A stretch of 64,000 bases of DNA from Microcebus murinus (lineage: Eukaryota > Chordata > Mammalia > Primates > Cheirogaleidae): contig NC_134112.1 of NCBI RefSeq assembly GCF_040939455.1, positions 67,721,001 to 67,785,000 on the forward strand, read 5' to 3'. The translations under genes were made by a program, and so were the position numbers. Below are positions 36,521 through 47,610 of the stretch, in pieces. Under the pieces are notes generated by a model. It was not told the DNA's origin, searched no databases, and saw only the letters and a program-made list of their open reading frames with translations. Position 1 is the first letter of the stretch; each line of letters begins with the position of its first letter.

Positions 36521-37628
36521 TTGGTCAACAAGATTGCAGAATAGGAGATCCCTGGCTTTAGTTACCCTCACAGAAATACTAATTAGCAACTATTCACAGA
36601 TAAGAATGCCTTTGTGAAAATCTCAAAATCCAGAAGAGTGGGGTGGCTGAAGCACCCCCTTGAGAGAAAGAAAGAAAGAAACAGAGAAAAGCTACATTAC
36701 AAGGGAGAGAGAAGCGGTTTCATTTTGACTATGTTGCCCCTCTCCTGGGCCAGCATGGTGCCACTCCAAGCAGAATCCCAGGGCTTCTGGTTTCTCCAGT
36801 GGGGAAAAGAGAGCCCGAGGCTATCAGCTTCCCTAGCATTTCAGGGTGCTTCCTGGTAGGCCCACTTCTGTCTTACCGCGTAGAGAACAGTGGAGGAATT
36901 GGCAGGGTAGATTATGAGGAGTGAGTTAGGTACAAAAGAAGAGGGCAGGGCTCACAGCTATCGGTACATACATTTTTGTGCTGGTACTGCATCCCTGCTA
37001 GCAGCCTTGACTGACCAAAGAGTCCAGCTACTGGCTCTGCCCACTCCCAGAAATCAGCCAGCTTCCCAAACTAGCCAAACAGCAAAGTCAGTAGTTCTGT
37101 CCAGCTCGGGTTACCAGCTAGTGGTCGGGTCTGGCTGCAGAGCCCAGGCTATGACCCCATCCAATAGAAGAACACAACCTACAGCCCTGACAAGGAAGCA
37201 TGGCCGGTGAACCTACCCAGCCATGGAATGCAGTCCTGCCTTGGTAAGGAACTCAGCCAGTGGCACTGCCCAACTATGAGGCACATACTGTATTCATGCT
37301 CAATTGCATAATCATAGAGCATAGCCAGTAGAGTCACATGACTCTGGAGCTCAGCCAATGGCCCACATTTGACCTTAGAACACAGGCATTGGCCCTGCCT
37401 GATGAGAGACCCTGGCAGCAAACCTTACCTGCCCATGCACACTACCAGCTGGCCTATACAGGATTCCAGGTTTGAATGGCCCATGAAGGTTTTACTTTAG
37501 CAAAGTAAGCCTGTAAAGGCTGGAAGAAGAGACCACTTTCTCAAGTGCACAGCAATGCAAGGATACAAGGATCATGAAGAATCAGAGAAACGTGACACCG
37601 CCAAAGGAAGCTAATAAAGCTCCAACAA

Positions 37629-38016
37629 ATGACTGAAGAAATGGATGTCTATGAGCTGGCTGACAAAGAATTCAGAAAAATCTTATTAAGAAAGTTTAGT
37701 GAACTACAAGGAAACACATATAGGCAGGTAAACAAAATTAAGAAAATAATACATGGAGAAAATGCAATGTTTAACAAAGAAATAGAAACCATTTTTAAAA
37801 ATAAAATAAAACAGAAGTCACCTAGAGCTGAAGAATGCAATATTTGAACTGAAAAGTTCAAAAAAGAGCTTTAACAGCAAACTCAATCAAGCAGAAGAAA
37901 GGATCAATGAACTCAAAGACAGATTATTTGAAATTATCCAGTCAGAGAAGCAAACCATAAAAATAAAAAAAGAGTGATGAAGAAAGTCTACAGGGTTTAT
38001 GGGACATCATAAGCAA

Positions 38017-38052
<36 letters not shown>

Positions 38053-41000
38053 AAAGTCCTAGAAACAGAGAAAGGGGGAGAAAGTCTATTTAAAGAAATA
38101 ATGGCTAAAAACTTCCCAAATTTGGGGAGAGAAATGGACATCTGAATTCATGAGGCCCAACATTCCCAAATAGGTTGATCTCAAAGAGGTGTATTCCCAA
38201 ACCTACTATAGTTAAATTGTGAAAATTCAAAGATAAAGAGAGAATTTTGAATGCAGCAAGAGAAAAGCAATTCTTCACATACAAGGGAGCTCCCTAAAGA
38301 CAAGAAGAAAGGAATAGAGGAACTATAAAGCACTCAGAAAACAATGAACAAAATGGCAATAATAAGTACATACTCATCAATAATTAAATGGATTAAGTTC
38401 TTTTTTTAAAAAAATAAATTTTAGGGGTGGGAGTCTTTCAGTGAGGACTGGAAAACCTGCTAGACAAATTCTAAGAGAGCTGTAACACTAGGATTAAGTT
38501 CATCAATCAAGAGACAGAGTCGCTGAATGGATAATGAAGCAAGATCCAACAATATGTTGTGTATAGGAAACCCACTTTAGCTTTAAGACCCACATAGGCT
38601 GAAAGTAAATGAATGAAAAAAAGTATTCCATGCAAATGGTAACCAAAAGAGAGTTTGAGTGCTATACTTATATCAGACACAATAGACTTAAAGTCAAAAA
38701 CTGTTACAACAGACAAAGAAGGTCATTATACAATAATGAGGTCATTTCATCAAGAATATATAATTGTAAATATATATGCACCCAGTACTAGAGCATCTAA
38801 ATATATAAAGCATAGGTTAATAGAACAGAAGTGAGAAATAAATAGTAATACAATAGTAGTAGGGGACTTCAATACTTCATTTCAAACAATGGATAGGTCA
38901 CCCAGACAGCAAATCAATAAGAAAACAGAAAACTTGAACAACGCTATAGACCAAATGGATCTAATAGACATACACAGAGCATTCCATCCAACAGCAGTAG
39001 AGTACACATTCTCCAGAATAGAGATCATGTTAGCCACAAAACAAGTCTTAAAAAATTTAAGAAGATTGAAATCATAACAATTATCTTTTCTGACCATAAT
39101 GATATAAAACTAGAAATCAACAACAGGAGGAGAAATGGAAAACTCACAAATGTGTGGAAATTAAGCAACACATTTCTGAACAACCAATGGGTAAATGAAG
39201 AAATCAAAAGGGAAATTAAAAAATATCTTGAGACAAATGAAAATGGAAACACAACATATCAAAACTTATGGGATGCAGCACAAGCAGTTCTTAATATAGT
39301 AATAAATGCCTTTTACTAAGAACAAAAGAAAATCTGAAATAAACAACTTTAAACCTCAAGGAAGTAGAAAAAGAAGAACCAATAATTCCAAACTTAGCAT
39401 AAGAAAGAAAATAATAAAGATTAGAGCAGAAATAAATGAAATTCAGACTAGAAAAACAATAGAAAAGATCAACAAAACTAAGACTTCAGGTTTTGAAAAG
39501 ACAAAATTTACAAACCTTTAGCTAGGCTAACCAAGATAAAAACAGAAGAGACTCACATGAACCACATTATAAATGAAAGAGGAGGCATTACAACCTCCTG
39601 ATACCACTCAAATACAAAGGGTCAGAAGAGATTACTATGAACAATTATACACCAACAAATTGGATAACCTAGAAGAAATAGACAAATTCCTAGAAATATA
39701 CAACCTATCAAGACTGAATGATGAAGAAATAGAAAATCTGAACAGACCAATAATGAATAAGGAGATTGAATAAGTAATAAAAAACCAGCCAACAAAGAAA
39801 AGACCAGAACCAAATGGCCTCCCTGGTAAATTCTACCAAACATTTAATGAAGAATTAATGCAAATTATTCTCAGACTCTTCCAAAAAGTTAAAGAGGAGG
39901 GAATACTTCCAAATTCATTGAATGAGGCCAGCATTACCCTGATACCAAAGCCAGACATGGATAGTGCAAGAAAAGGGAATTACAAGCCAGTATCCTTGAT
40001 GAGAATAGATGCAAAAATTCTTATTCTTGTTCTTATCAGACAGTAGCAAACTGAATTCAATAATCTGTTAAAAGGTTCATACATGATGATCAAGTGGAAT
40101 TTATTCCAGGGACATAAGGATGTTTCAATATACTAAATCAATAAATATAATATGCCATTTTGAAAAAATAGCAGGTAAAAATCATGTGATAATTTTAATC
40201 GGTACAGAAAAAGCATTTGATAAAATTCAACATTCTTTCATTATAAAAACTTTAAAAATTGGGTATAGAAGGAATATGATTAAAAAAATGATAAAGGCTG
40301 GATATGACAAACCCACAAATAACATCATACTCAGTGGTGAAAAGCTGAAAGTTTTCCTATAAGAGTGGGAGCAAGACAAGGGTGCCCACTCTTGCTTCTC
40401 TATTAAACATGGAAGTCCTAGCCATTGCAATAGACAAGAAAAGAATAAAAGGCATCCAAATGAGAAAGAAAAAAGTAATATCTGTTTGTGGATGACCTGA
40501 TGTTATATATAGAAAACCCTAATGAGTCCACCAAAGAAAAGTAGAAACAATAAAAAAATTCAATAAAATTGTAGGGAACAAAATCAAAATATAAAAATCA
40601 CTTGTATTTTTATACCCTAACTATCTGAAAAGAGATAGAGAAAACTATCTCATCTATAATAACATTACAAACAACAAAATGCTCAAGGAAAAATTCAACC
40701 AAGGACATGAATGATATGTATATTGAAAACTATATGACATTGATGACAGAAATTGAAGATGACACAAATAAATGGAAAGATATCTCTTGTTCAAGGCTTT
40801 GGAAGAATTAATTGCTAAAATGCCCATATCATCCAAAGTGATCTATAGATTCAGTGCAATCCCTATCAAAATTCCAATGCCATTTTTTACAGAAATAGAA
40901 AAAAAAAAAACTATCTTAAAACTCCTATAGAACCACAAAATACCCTGAATAGCTAAAGACATCCTGAGAAAAAAAGGCAAATGGAGGCATCATACTGTCT

Positions 41001-41660
41001 GATTTCAAATTATATTACAAAGCTACAGTAATCAAAATGGTATAGTTATGGCATAAAATCAGAAACCTCGACCAATGGAACAGAATAGAGAGCCCATAAC
41101 TAAATCCATGAATATGCAGTCAACTATTTTTGACAAGGACACCAAGAATATACAATGGAAAAAGAATAGTCTCTTCAATAAATGGTGTTGTGAAAACTGG
41201 CTATCTACATACAAAAGAATGAAATTGGACTCCTATCTTATACCACATGCAAAAATTAACTAGAATGGATTTAAAGACCTAAATGTTAGACCTGAAACCA
41301 AAAAACCTCTAGAAGAAAACACAGGGAAAAACTCTTTGTCATTGGTCTTGGCAATGATTTTTTTTTTTTTTTTGGTATAACACTGAAAGCACAGGACACA
41401 GAAGGAAAATTAAACAAGTTGGGCTACATCAAACTAAACAGCTCTGTTCAGCAAAGGAAATAGTCAACAAAAATGAAAAAGTAACCTAGGGAATGGAAGA
41501 AAATAATTGTAAACTATATATCTGATAAGGGGTTAATTTCCAAACTGTATAAGAAACTCATGCAACTCAACAGCGAAAACAAATAATCTGATTTAAAAAT
41601 CAGCCTAGAACCTGAATTGACATTTCTCCAAAGAAGAAATACAAATGGCCAATAGCTATA
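37629..41660 (+). pseudogene. L1M ORF1 and ORF2 remnants
   Basis: Recognisable ORF1 pieces begin MTEEMDVYELADKEFRKILL (37629). ORF2 pieces show the endonuclease region near 38860-39080 (GDFNT-like), a reverse-transcriptase region with SLMRIDAKIL (near 40000) and FDKIQHSFIIKTLK (near 40220), and the C-terminal part ([13 protein letters not shown], near 41170). Dozens of stops and frameshifts separate them. Confidence 0.88.
38020..38047. repeat. (TA)n microsatellite
   Basis: About 14 uninterrupted TA units lie inside the L1M ORF1 remnant; length is likely polymorphic. Confidence 0.9.
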
Positions 41661-41765
41661 CAAAAAGGTGCTCAGCATCACTAATTATCAGGGAAATGCA
41701 AGTCAAAACAACAATGAGACATCCCTCATACCTTTTAGGATAGCAATTATCAAAATGGCAAGACA

Positions 41766-42063
41766 GGCCGGGCGCAGTGGCTCACGCCTGTAATCCTAGC
41801 ACTCTGGGAGGCCGAGGCAGGTGGATTGCTCAAGGTCAGGAGTTCGAAACCAGCCTGAGCAAGAGCGAGACCCCCGTCTTTACTATAAATAGAAAGAAAT
41901 TAATTGGCCAACTAATATATATAGAAAAAATTAGCCAGGCATGGTGGCACATGCCTTTAGTCCCAGCTACTTGGGAGGCTGAGGCAGCAGGATTGCTGTG
42001 AGCTAGGCTGGTGCCACGGCACTCACTCTAGCCTGGGCAACAAAGTGAGACACTGTCTCAAAA
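41766..42063 (+). mobile_element. Alu SINE, lemur-type, inside L1M
   Basis: It begins GGCCGGGCGCAGTGGCTCAC, has the linker TTGGCCAACTAATATATATA and a short A tail. A 14-bp duplication, AAAATGGCAAGACA, flanks it at 41752-41765 and 42064-42077, and the L1M sequence continues uninterrupted on either side. Confidence 0.95.
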
Positions 42064-43059
42064 AAAATGGCAAGACATAAAAACAGTTGGCAAGGATGTA
42101 CACTCTTGGTCAGAATAAAGTTGGTACAGCCATTATGGAAAACAATATAGAGGTTCCTCAAAAGATTAGAAATAGAACTACCATTTCATCCAGCAATCCC
42201 ATTGCTAGGTATATATCTGAAGGAAATCAGATTAGTATCTGGAAGAGATATCTGCACTCCCATGTTCATTGTAACACTACTCACAATAGCCAAGACATTG
42301 GAAACACCTTAAGTGTCCATTGGTGAACGAAGGGGTAAAGAATATATGGTGTATATATGTGCAGTGAAACATTCCTCAGCCTTAATAAAAAGGGAAATTC
42401 TGTCATTTGCAACAAAGTGGATGGAACTGGAAGATATGCTAAAAGAAATAAGCCAGGCAGAGAAAGACGAATACTACATGATTTCACTTATATATGGAAT
42501 CTAAAACAGTTGAACATACAGAAACAGAGATTAGAATGGTAGTCACCTGGGGCAGTGGAGTGGAGGAAATGGAAGACGTTGGTAAAAGGGTACCAACTTT
42601 CAGTTATAAGATGGATGAGATCTGGGAATCTAATGCAGAGCATGGTGACTATAATTAATAATACTGTATCTTAAGCTGACACACACACAGTTAACTATGT
42701 GAGGTGATGGACATGTTAATTGTGGTAATAATCATTTCTTAGAGTATATAGATATCAAATTATCACACTATGTACCTTAAATATGTACAGTTGTATTTGT
42801 CAATTATACCTCATTAAAGCTGGGGAGAAAAAGAATTCTGTTTTTCTTCTTCGACTCCACTAGGCTAAATATATAGTATGTAGATCCTTGGCATTTTTCT
42901 TTACTTTGTTCCAAATTGTTGTGGTTTCAGATAATATTTCTCAAAGCATAATGTTTGAGTTTTGGATCCTTTCCTCTTGGCAATGTTGAGTTCTTTGCTA
43001 TTTTTGTTGTTTTTTATATCCAGCTTGGTGGACGGGCTCCTTCAAGTCTGTACCCAACT

Positions 43060-43160
43060 ACCAATTACCAGGCCATATGCTCCCCAAGGACAGGGATTTT
43101 GTTTTATAAACTGCTCTCTGCCAGTACTAGACTATTTTTGAATAATGAGTGACTCTTTAA
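43060..43160 (+). repeat. L2 LINE 3' tail fragment
   Basis: CCCCAAGGACAGGGATTTTG followed by GCCAGTACTAGACTATTTTTGAATAATGAG resembles the final part of L2. Confidence 0.55.
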
Positions 43161-43257
43161 CAACGGTTTTAGGTATATGTTGAATGTGATGTGTTCTATC
43201 AGGTATCCTTTCCGTCTTTGGAAACTATATTCAGTTGTGTGTGTGAATCTACTAGAG

Positions 43258-43447
43258 CAGGCGTCCTCAAACTATGGAACGCGGGCCACATGCAGGTGTT
43301 TTTGCCTGTTTGTTTTTTTACTTCAAAATAAGATATGTGCAGTGTGCATAGGAATTTGTTCATAGTTTTTTTTAAACTATAATCTGGCCCTCCAACGATC
43401 TGAGGGACAATGACTGGCCCCCTATTTTAAAAGTTTGAGGACCCCTG
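43258..43447. mobile_element. hAT-type miniature DNA transposon (190 bp)
   Basis: The element begins CAGGCGTCCTCAAACT and ends AGTTTGAGGACCCCTG, giving 16-bp terminal inverted repeats with one mismatch. The 8-bp flanks TACTAGAG (43250-43257) and TACTACAG (43448-43455) differ at one position and fit a hAT target-site duplication. It has no coding capacity. Known: nonautonomous hAT elements are mobilised by a transposase in trans. The ends look like Charlie-type or OposCharlie-like hATs; the exact family needs a library search. Confidence 0.82.
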
Positions 43448-43455
43448 TACTACAG

Positions 43456-45226
43456 TAAAAGCATCAGGGTACAGATGTTTTCGTTACAACCTACAGCTCC
43501 TCATTCAGGTGAACAGGCCCTCTTTCCAAGCCATGGTCTCTCCTGCCCTTCTAGCTTCCCACCGAGGGCTGCCACTGGGTACCCTCAAATCACCCTCAAA
43601 TCAGTCAAGCACCAAGGGACAAAGGAAGGAGGTGACAGCAGTGTCCTTACAGTACATTTCCCAGCTGAAACCTTATAGGTATGTATGTCTTGCTGTCTCC
43701 TTGTCCCCACAAAGGGCTTGAGCTGGGTAACCAGTGGAACCCTCTGGATCTGAGCTATTCCATAAAGCTGCCCAATATTTCTGGGTCATGACCTCCTCCT
43801 GAAGATAGGGTCGTGCCAGCCTCTGTTCTGTGAAGAGGTGAAACACTTGCCTTCTCCCTTCAGCCAAGAGCCAGAGTTTAGAAGGGTATCATAGGGGCCT
43901 AGTTAGTAACCCCCAATTAGCCCTTGACAACCTCTGGGACCGGGTCTTCAGAAGGAAGCTTACTCCATCATGACACAGACATCAGTGTTGCTCCTGGAGG
44001 CCATGCTCTGTGGAAGTTGACAGAAGAATGGGGAATTGTGCACGTGGAGCCACTCACACAGGGTCTGCTTCAGATACCCCACTTCTCACCTTTCTGATTC
44101 CAGTTTGATAGGACATTCAGCACTGGCAAGAAGTAAAAGTAGAACCTGTAACATGCCTCAATTTTCACACTGAGGTCTCTGTTCAGAGGCTAGAAGGAGG
44201 GGTTTGGTTTTAGGTCTTCTGGCCAGAATCTCATCTCTGAGACCTTCCAGGAATTTGGTGCAGTATTACAACCTTTGTGTAGAGGCCCCAAAGTCACTTC
44301 TGTGGTCACCAGTTCCTCCTGAAATTCATCCCAGCATCCCTTGCCTCCCTTTTCAGATGGAGATATTGGCCACAATTTCCACCCCTGGATGTGAAGGCCC
44401 ATTAATTGCTTGATGTGTTTAGGAAGTTGTTTTATTGACATTAGCATATGTGCTTATTATTTATATAATTTTGCTAATTAAAATGAGTCTTAACAGTCCA
44501 CCAAAAACTTGGAATAGCCTCTATTTGGAAGTATTTCACTTTGGGAGGTGAATGATTAATGTTTCCAAACCTTGTTGGGAGAAATAAAAACTACATTAAA
44601 TCTTATCTATCACTTTTCATGCATTGAGGTATGTCACAGGTAGAATAAATTAGTGTGAATTGTAATATGAGAGACTTTAGGTCTGTAGTCACCGTGCATG
44701 TAGATCCTACTACTTTGCTTATGACATGTGTGATAGAGTTAATTTGGGCACACAGAACAATCTTTTTGTGGAAAGTGGATTCTCTGGGAGCTGTCAGGTC
44801 TCAGCAGTTTTCTGAGATTCAGGGAAATCAGAAGCACACCTTCCCATGCCCATATTTTAGGAGGATTAATTTTTTAATCTCCAGAATTGCAAAGGAAGAA
44901 TTTTATGCACTTGGTTTGATGCCAAAGGAATACTGTTAAATATTGAAACTTATGTCTGGTTCCTCTCCAGAAGATATAGAAAAAATTTTTCCTAAATCAC
45001 GTAATAATTTTTCTCAACATGAATAACTTGTATGTACATCAATTAAAAAAAAGGTATAGTTCCTGTGTGCTATGCGCCTGGCCTATAATACAGTCATGAG
45101 TAAAATAATCCCTGCCCTTAGAGGGCTTATGGTCTAGTGAGAGAAGAAAGTAAATACAAATTATGTATATCTACAACCTGAGTTGATGAAGTGGGTGACA
45201 AAATTTCAAATAGATATTCTCTTCGT
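43456..45226. other. Stretch without recognised gene
   Basis: No convincing exon was found. Around 45050-45200 (AATAATCCCTGCCCTTAGAGGGCTTATGG) there is an L2-like remnant. Confidence 0.45.
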
Positions 45227-45632
45227 CTGTTTAGTGCTGCTATAAAGGAATACCCAAGGCTGGGTAATTTGTAAAGAAATGGAGTTTATTTGGCCCATGG
45301 TTCTGCAGGCTATACAAGAAGCAGGGCACCAACATCTGCTTCTGGTGAGGGCTTCAGTTTCCTTCCATTCATGTTGGAAGGGGAAGGGAAGTCAGCGTGT
45401 TTAAAGACAACATGGAGAGAGAGAGGAAGCAAGAGAGAGAGGAGGAAGGTGCCGAGCTCATTTTAACAACCAGCTCTCATAGTAAGACCTCGTTACCAAG
45501 AGGAGGGTAGCAAGTTATTCATAAGGGATCTGCCCCCACGACCCAAACACCTCCCATTGGGTCCTACCTTCAACACTAGGGATAAAATTTCAACAAGAGG
45601 TTTAGGGGATGAACATCCAAACCATAGCAGAT
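45227..45632 (-). mobile_element. MaLR solo LTR (MST/MLT1-like)
   Basis: On the plus strand it reads TTTAGTGCTGCTATAAAGGAATAC, then GGATCTGCCCCCACGACCC, ACACCTCCCATTGGGTCC and GATGAACATCCAAACCATAG, in the order of a reversed MaLR LTR. It is diverged and non-coding. Confidence 0.75.
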
Positions 45633-45743
45633 ACGTTCTGAAGGATACAGCGATTATTGATAATAGAGACAGAAGCTCAGAGAAGTCTTTACATTTTATT
45701 TGCCTGCAGATTGAAGGAACAGATTAGTGATTGTTTTATTTTT

Positions 45744-46094
45744 TTTTATTTTATTTATTTATTTATTTATTTTTTGAGACAGAGTCTTGCTTTGTTGCCC
45801 AGGCTAGAGTGAGTGCCATGGCGTCAGCCTAGCTCACAGCAACCTCACACTCCTGGGCTCAAGCGATCCTCCTGCCTCAGCCTCCCCAAGTAGCTGGGAC
45901 TACAGGCATGCGCCACCATGCCCGGCTCATTTTTTCTATATATATTAGTTGGCCAATTAATTTCTTTGTATTTATAATAGAGACGGGGGTCTCGCTCTTG
46001 CTCAGGCTGGTTTCGAACTCATGACCTTGAGCAATCCACCTGCCTCAGCCTCCCAGAAAGCTAGGATTACAGGCGTGAGCCACCGCGCCCGGCT
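45744..46094 (-). mobile_element. Alu SINE, lemur-type
   Basis: A minus-strand Alu whose tail has become a (TTTA)n microsatellite (about 45750-45773). The duplication TGATTGTTTTATTTTT occurs at 45728-45743 and 46095-46110. Confidence 0.94.
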
Positions 46095-46110
46095 TGATTG
46101 TTTTATTTTT

Positions 46111-47159
46111 AAACAAAATGTTTTGAAGTTTTGCCTGAAATTCAAATGAAAATTTTGCATAAAATTTCTGGGCTTCAGAGAGAAAAAAATATTTGGCAAC
46201 CTAAGTCTCTATCGTTGTTTGGTTAGAAAACTTTTAATGTCTCCTTAGTATGCACTTAAAGTAATAGAGTCATACCAACTATTCAAATGGAAAATTCTCA
46301 TGAAATTCAATAGTTGTCTTTTCTGCTTTTTAGCAACTAGTTTACTTTTCCCTTGCTCTTTGAAAATGAATGTTGTATATTCAAATTACTAAGTATATGT
46401 GCTAAAATGTAGGCATAAATGGTACAGGCTGGAATTGTTAAAATATATTTTACCTAAAAAACTGTTACATGGAAGAAAATTAACTATGATATTTTGTTTA
46501 CTAAACCAGGAAAAGATGCGATGTTTATTTTAACCAAATATCTTTTCAGGATTGTATCCCTAATGTCTTGTCAAGATTTTTGCAATAGAAAATTAAAATT
46601 CTGCACATTGTATTTAAAACAAGCACATTTCCATTTCACTTCCATTATATTACATTTTGAATATAGTGCTGATTCATCTTTATACTGATGGTAGTCTTTC
46701 TTCTCTGTTGCTTGCTTGGAACAAGGCTCTGCACCCATGTTTTTAGATGCCCAATCTGAGATAAAATGAAATTAGAAAACAGAAACACATAAAAGCATTA
46801 CTTTCTCATTACCTGCCTTCTTCCAGTACCACTAGAGAAAGATTCAAAGCATGTGTCATTTGTGGGCAGCATTCCTCTGTGTTATCTTTGAGAGGAGAGG
46901 AACAGTAATTCAAGATCAGCCGTATGTTACCAGACAAACATTCTGGGTGCACCTACAAACATGTGAGGAGAAGGAGCTGCACAGAAGGCTACCTATGCAT
47001 TTATCAGGACTGGTAGATCTTTGCAGAAATGCAAACCTGCAGAAGGTAGCCTTGCTCAGATTTCTTTCAGCCCCATATCTGGATATCAGGAAAAGCATGC
47101 AAGTGCAACAAGCTCAAACCTTTGGTCTCCAGCCCAGGATTCTGCCTTTGACATTGGTA
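46111..47159. other. Stretch with weak exon-like segments, no gene called
   Basis: Segments beginning after AG at 46510 and 46827 are open in one frame for 25-60 codons, but none has a clear donor plus matching phase. An ATG frame at 46851-47246 runs into an L2 remnant and looks accidental. Confidence 0.35.
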
Positions 47160-47610
47160 CCAAGGGAATTGGTTCTTTTCTTAATTTATCAAGTAATTTT
47201 TATGTGCCTAGGATCTGCCAGCCACTATCTTAGTTGCAGGGGATAAAATGATAAGTAAAACCAGATGTAATTCCTCCTTTCAGGTAGCTTAAAATCTAAT
47301 AGAAGAGACCATAAGTCAAATAGTTACGCAAATAAATGCACATTTATGGTGCGAGTGAGCATAGTGCTGTGAAGGCGAGGACCAAAAGACCGAGCTGCTT
47401 GCTGGCATGGTCAGGCTTCCCAGAGGAGCCATGTTTGTGCTGAACTAATTTGAGGAAGGAAGATTGTGGGGCAGGAGGGAGGATGTTTTTGGGAGAGGGG
47501 AGAGTATGTGCAAAGATGTTGTGCTCAGCAGGGTGATTTGAGGAACTGAAAGAAGGCACATGGCTGGAGGGCAAAGGGTCAGGCAGAGTGTGGTGTGGTG
47601 TGATCTCAGA
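47160..47610 (+). repeat. L2 LINE 3' fragment
   Basis: TTTATGTGCCTAGGATCTGCC, GCAGGGGATAAAATGATAAG, a CTTCCCAGAGGAGCCATG part and GAGTATGTGCAAAGATGTTG follow the L2 order. Confidence 0.65.

Larger units (their letters stand above)
36521..42831 (+). mobile_element. Ancient full-length L1M LINE, Alu-interrupted
   Basis: The order is a 5' leader (ACAAGATTGCAGAATAGGAG), an ORF1 remnant (about 37600-38150), an ORF2 remnant (about 38500-41700) and a 3'UTR ending ACCTCATTAAAGCTGGGG. Near-identical short flanks (AGAATTTTGTC at 36510 and AGAATTCTGTT at 42832) may be the duplication. Divergence from the young L1s is large, so this is an old, dead L1M copy that predates the Alu inserted at 41766. Confidence 0.88.

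Noticed and set aside
46851..47246. 131-codon ATG frame
   Set aside because: Its second half lies in an L2 remnant and the composition is not protein-like in any family I know.
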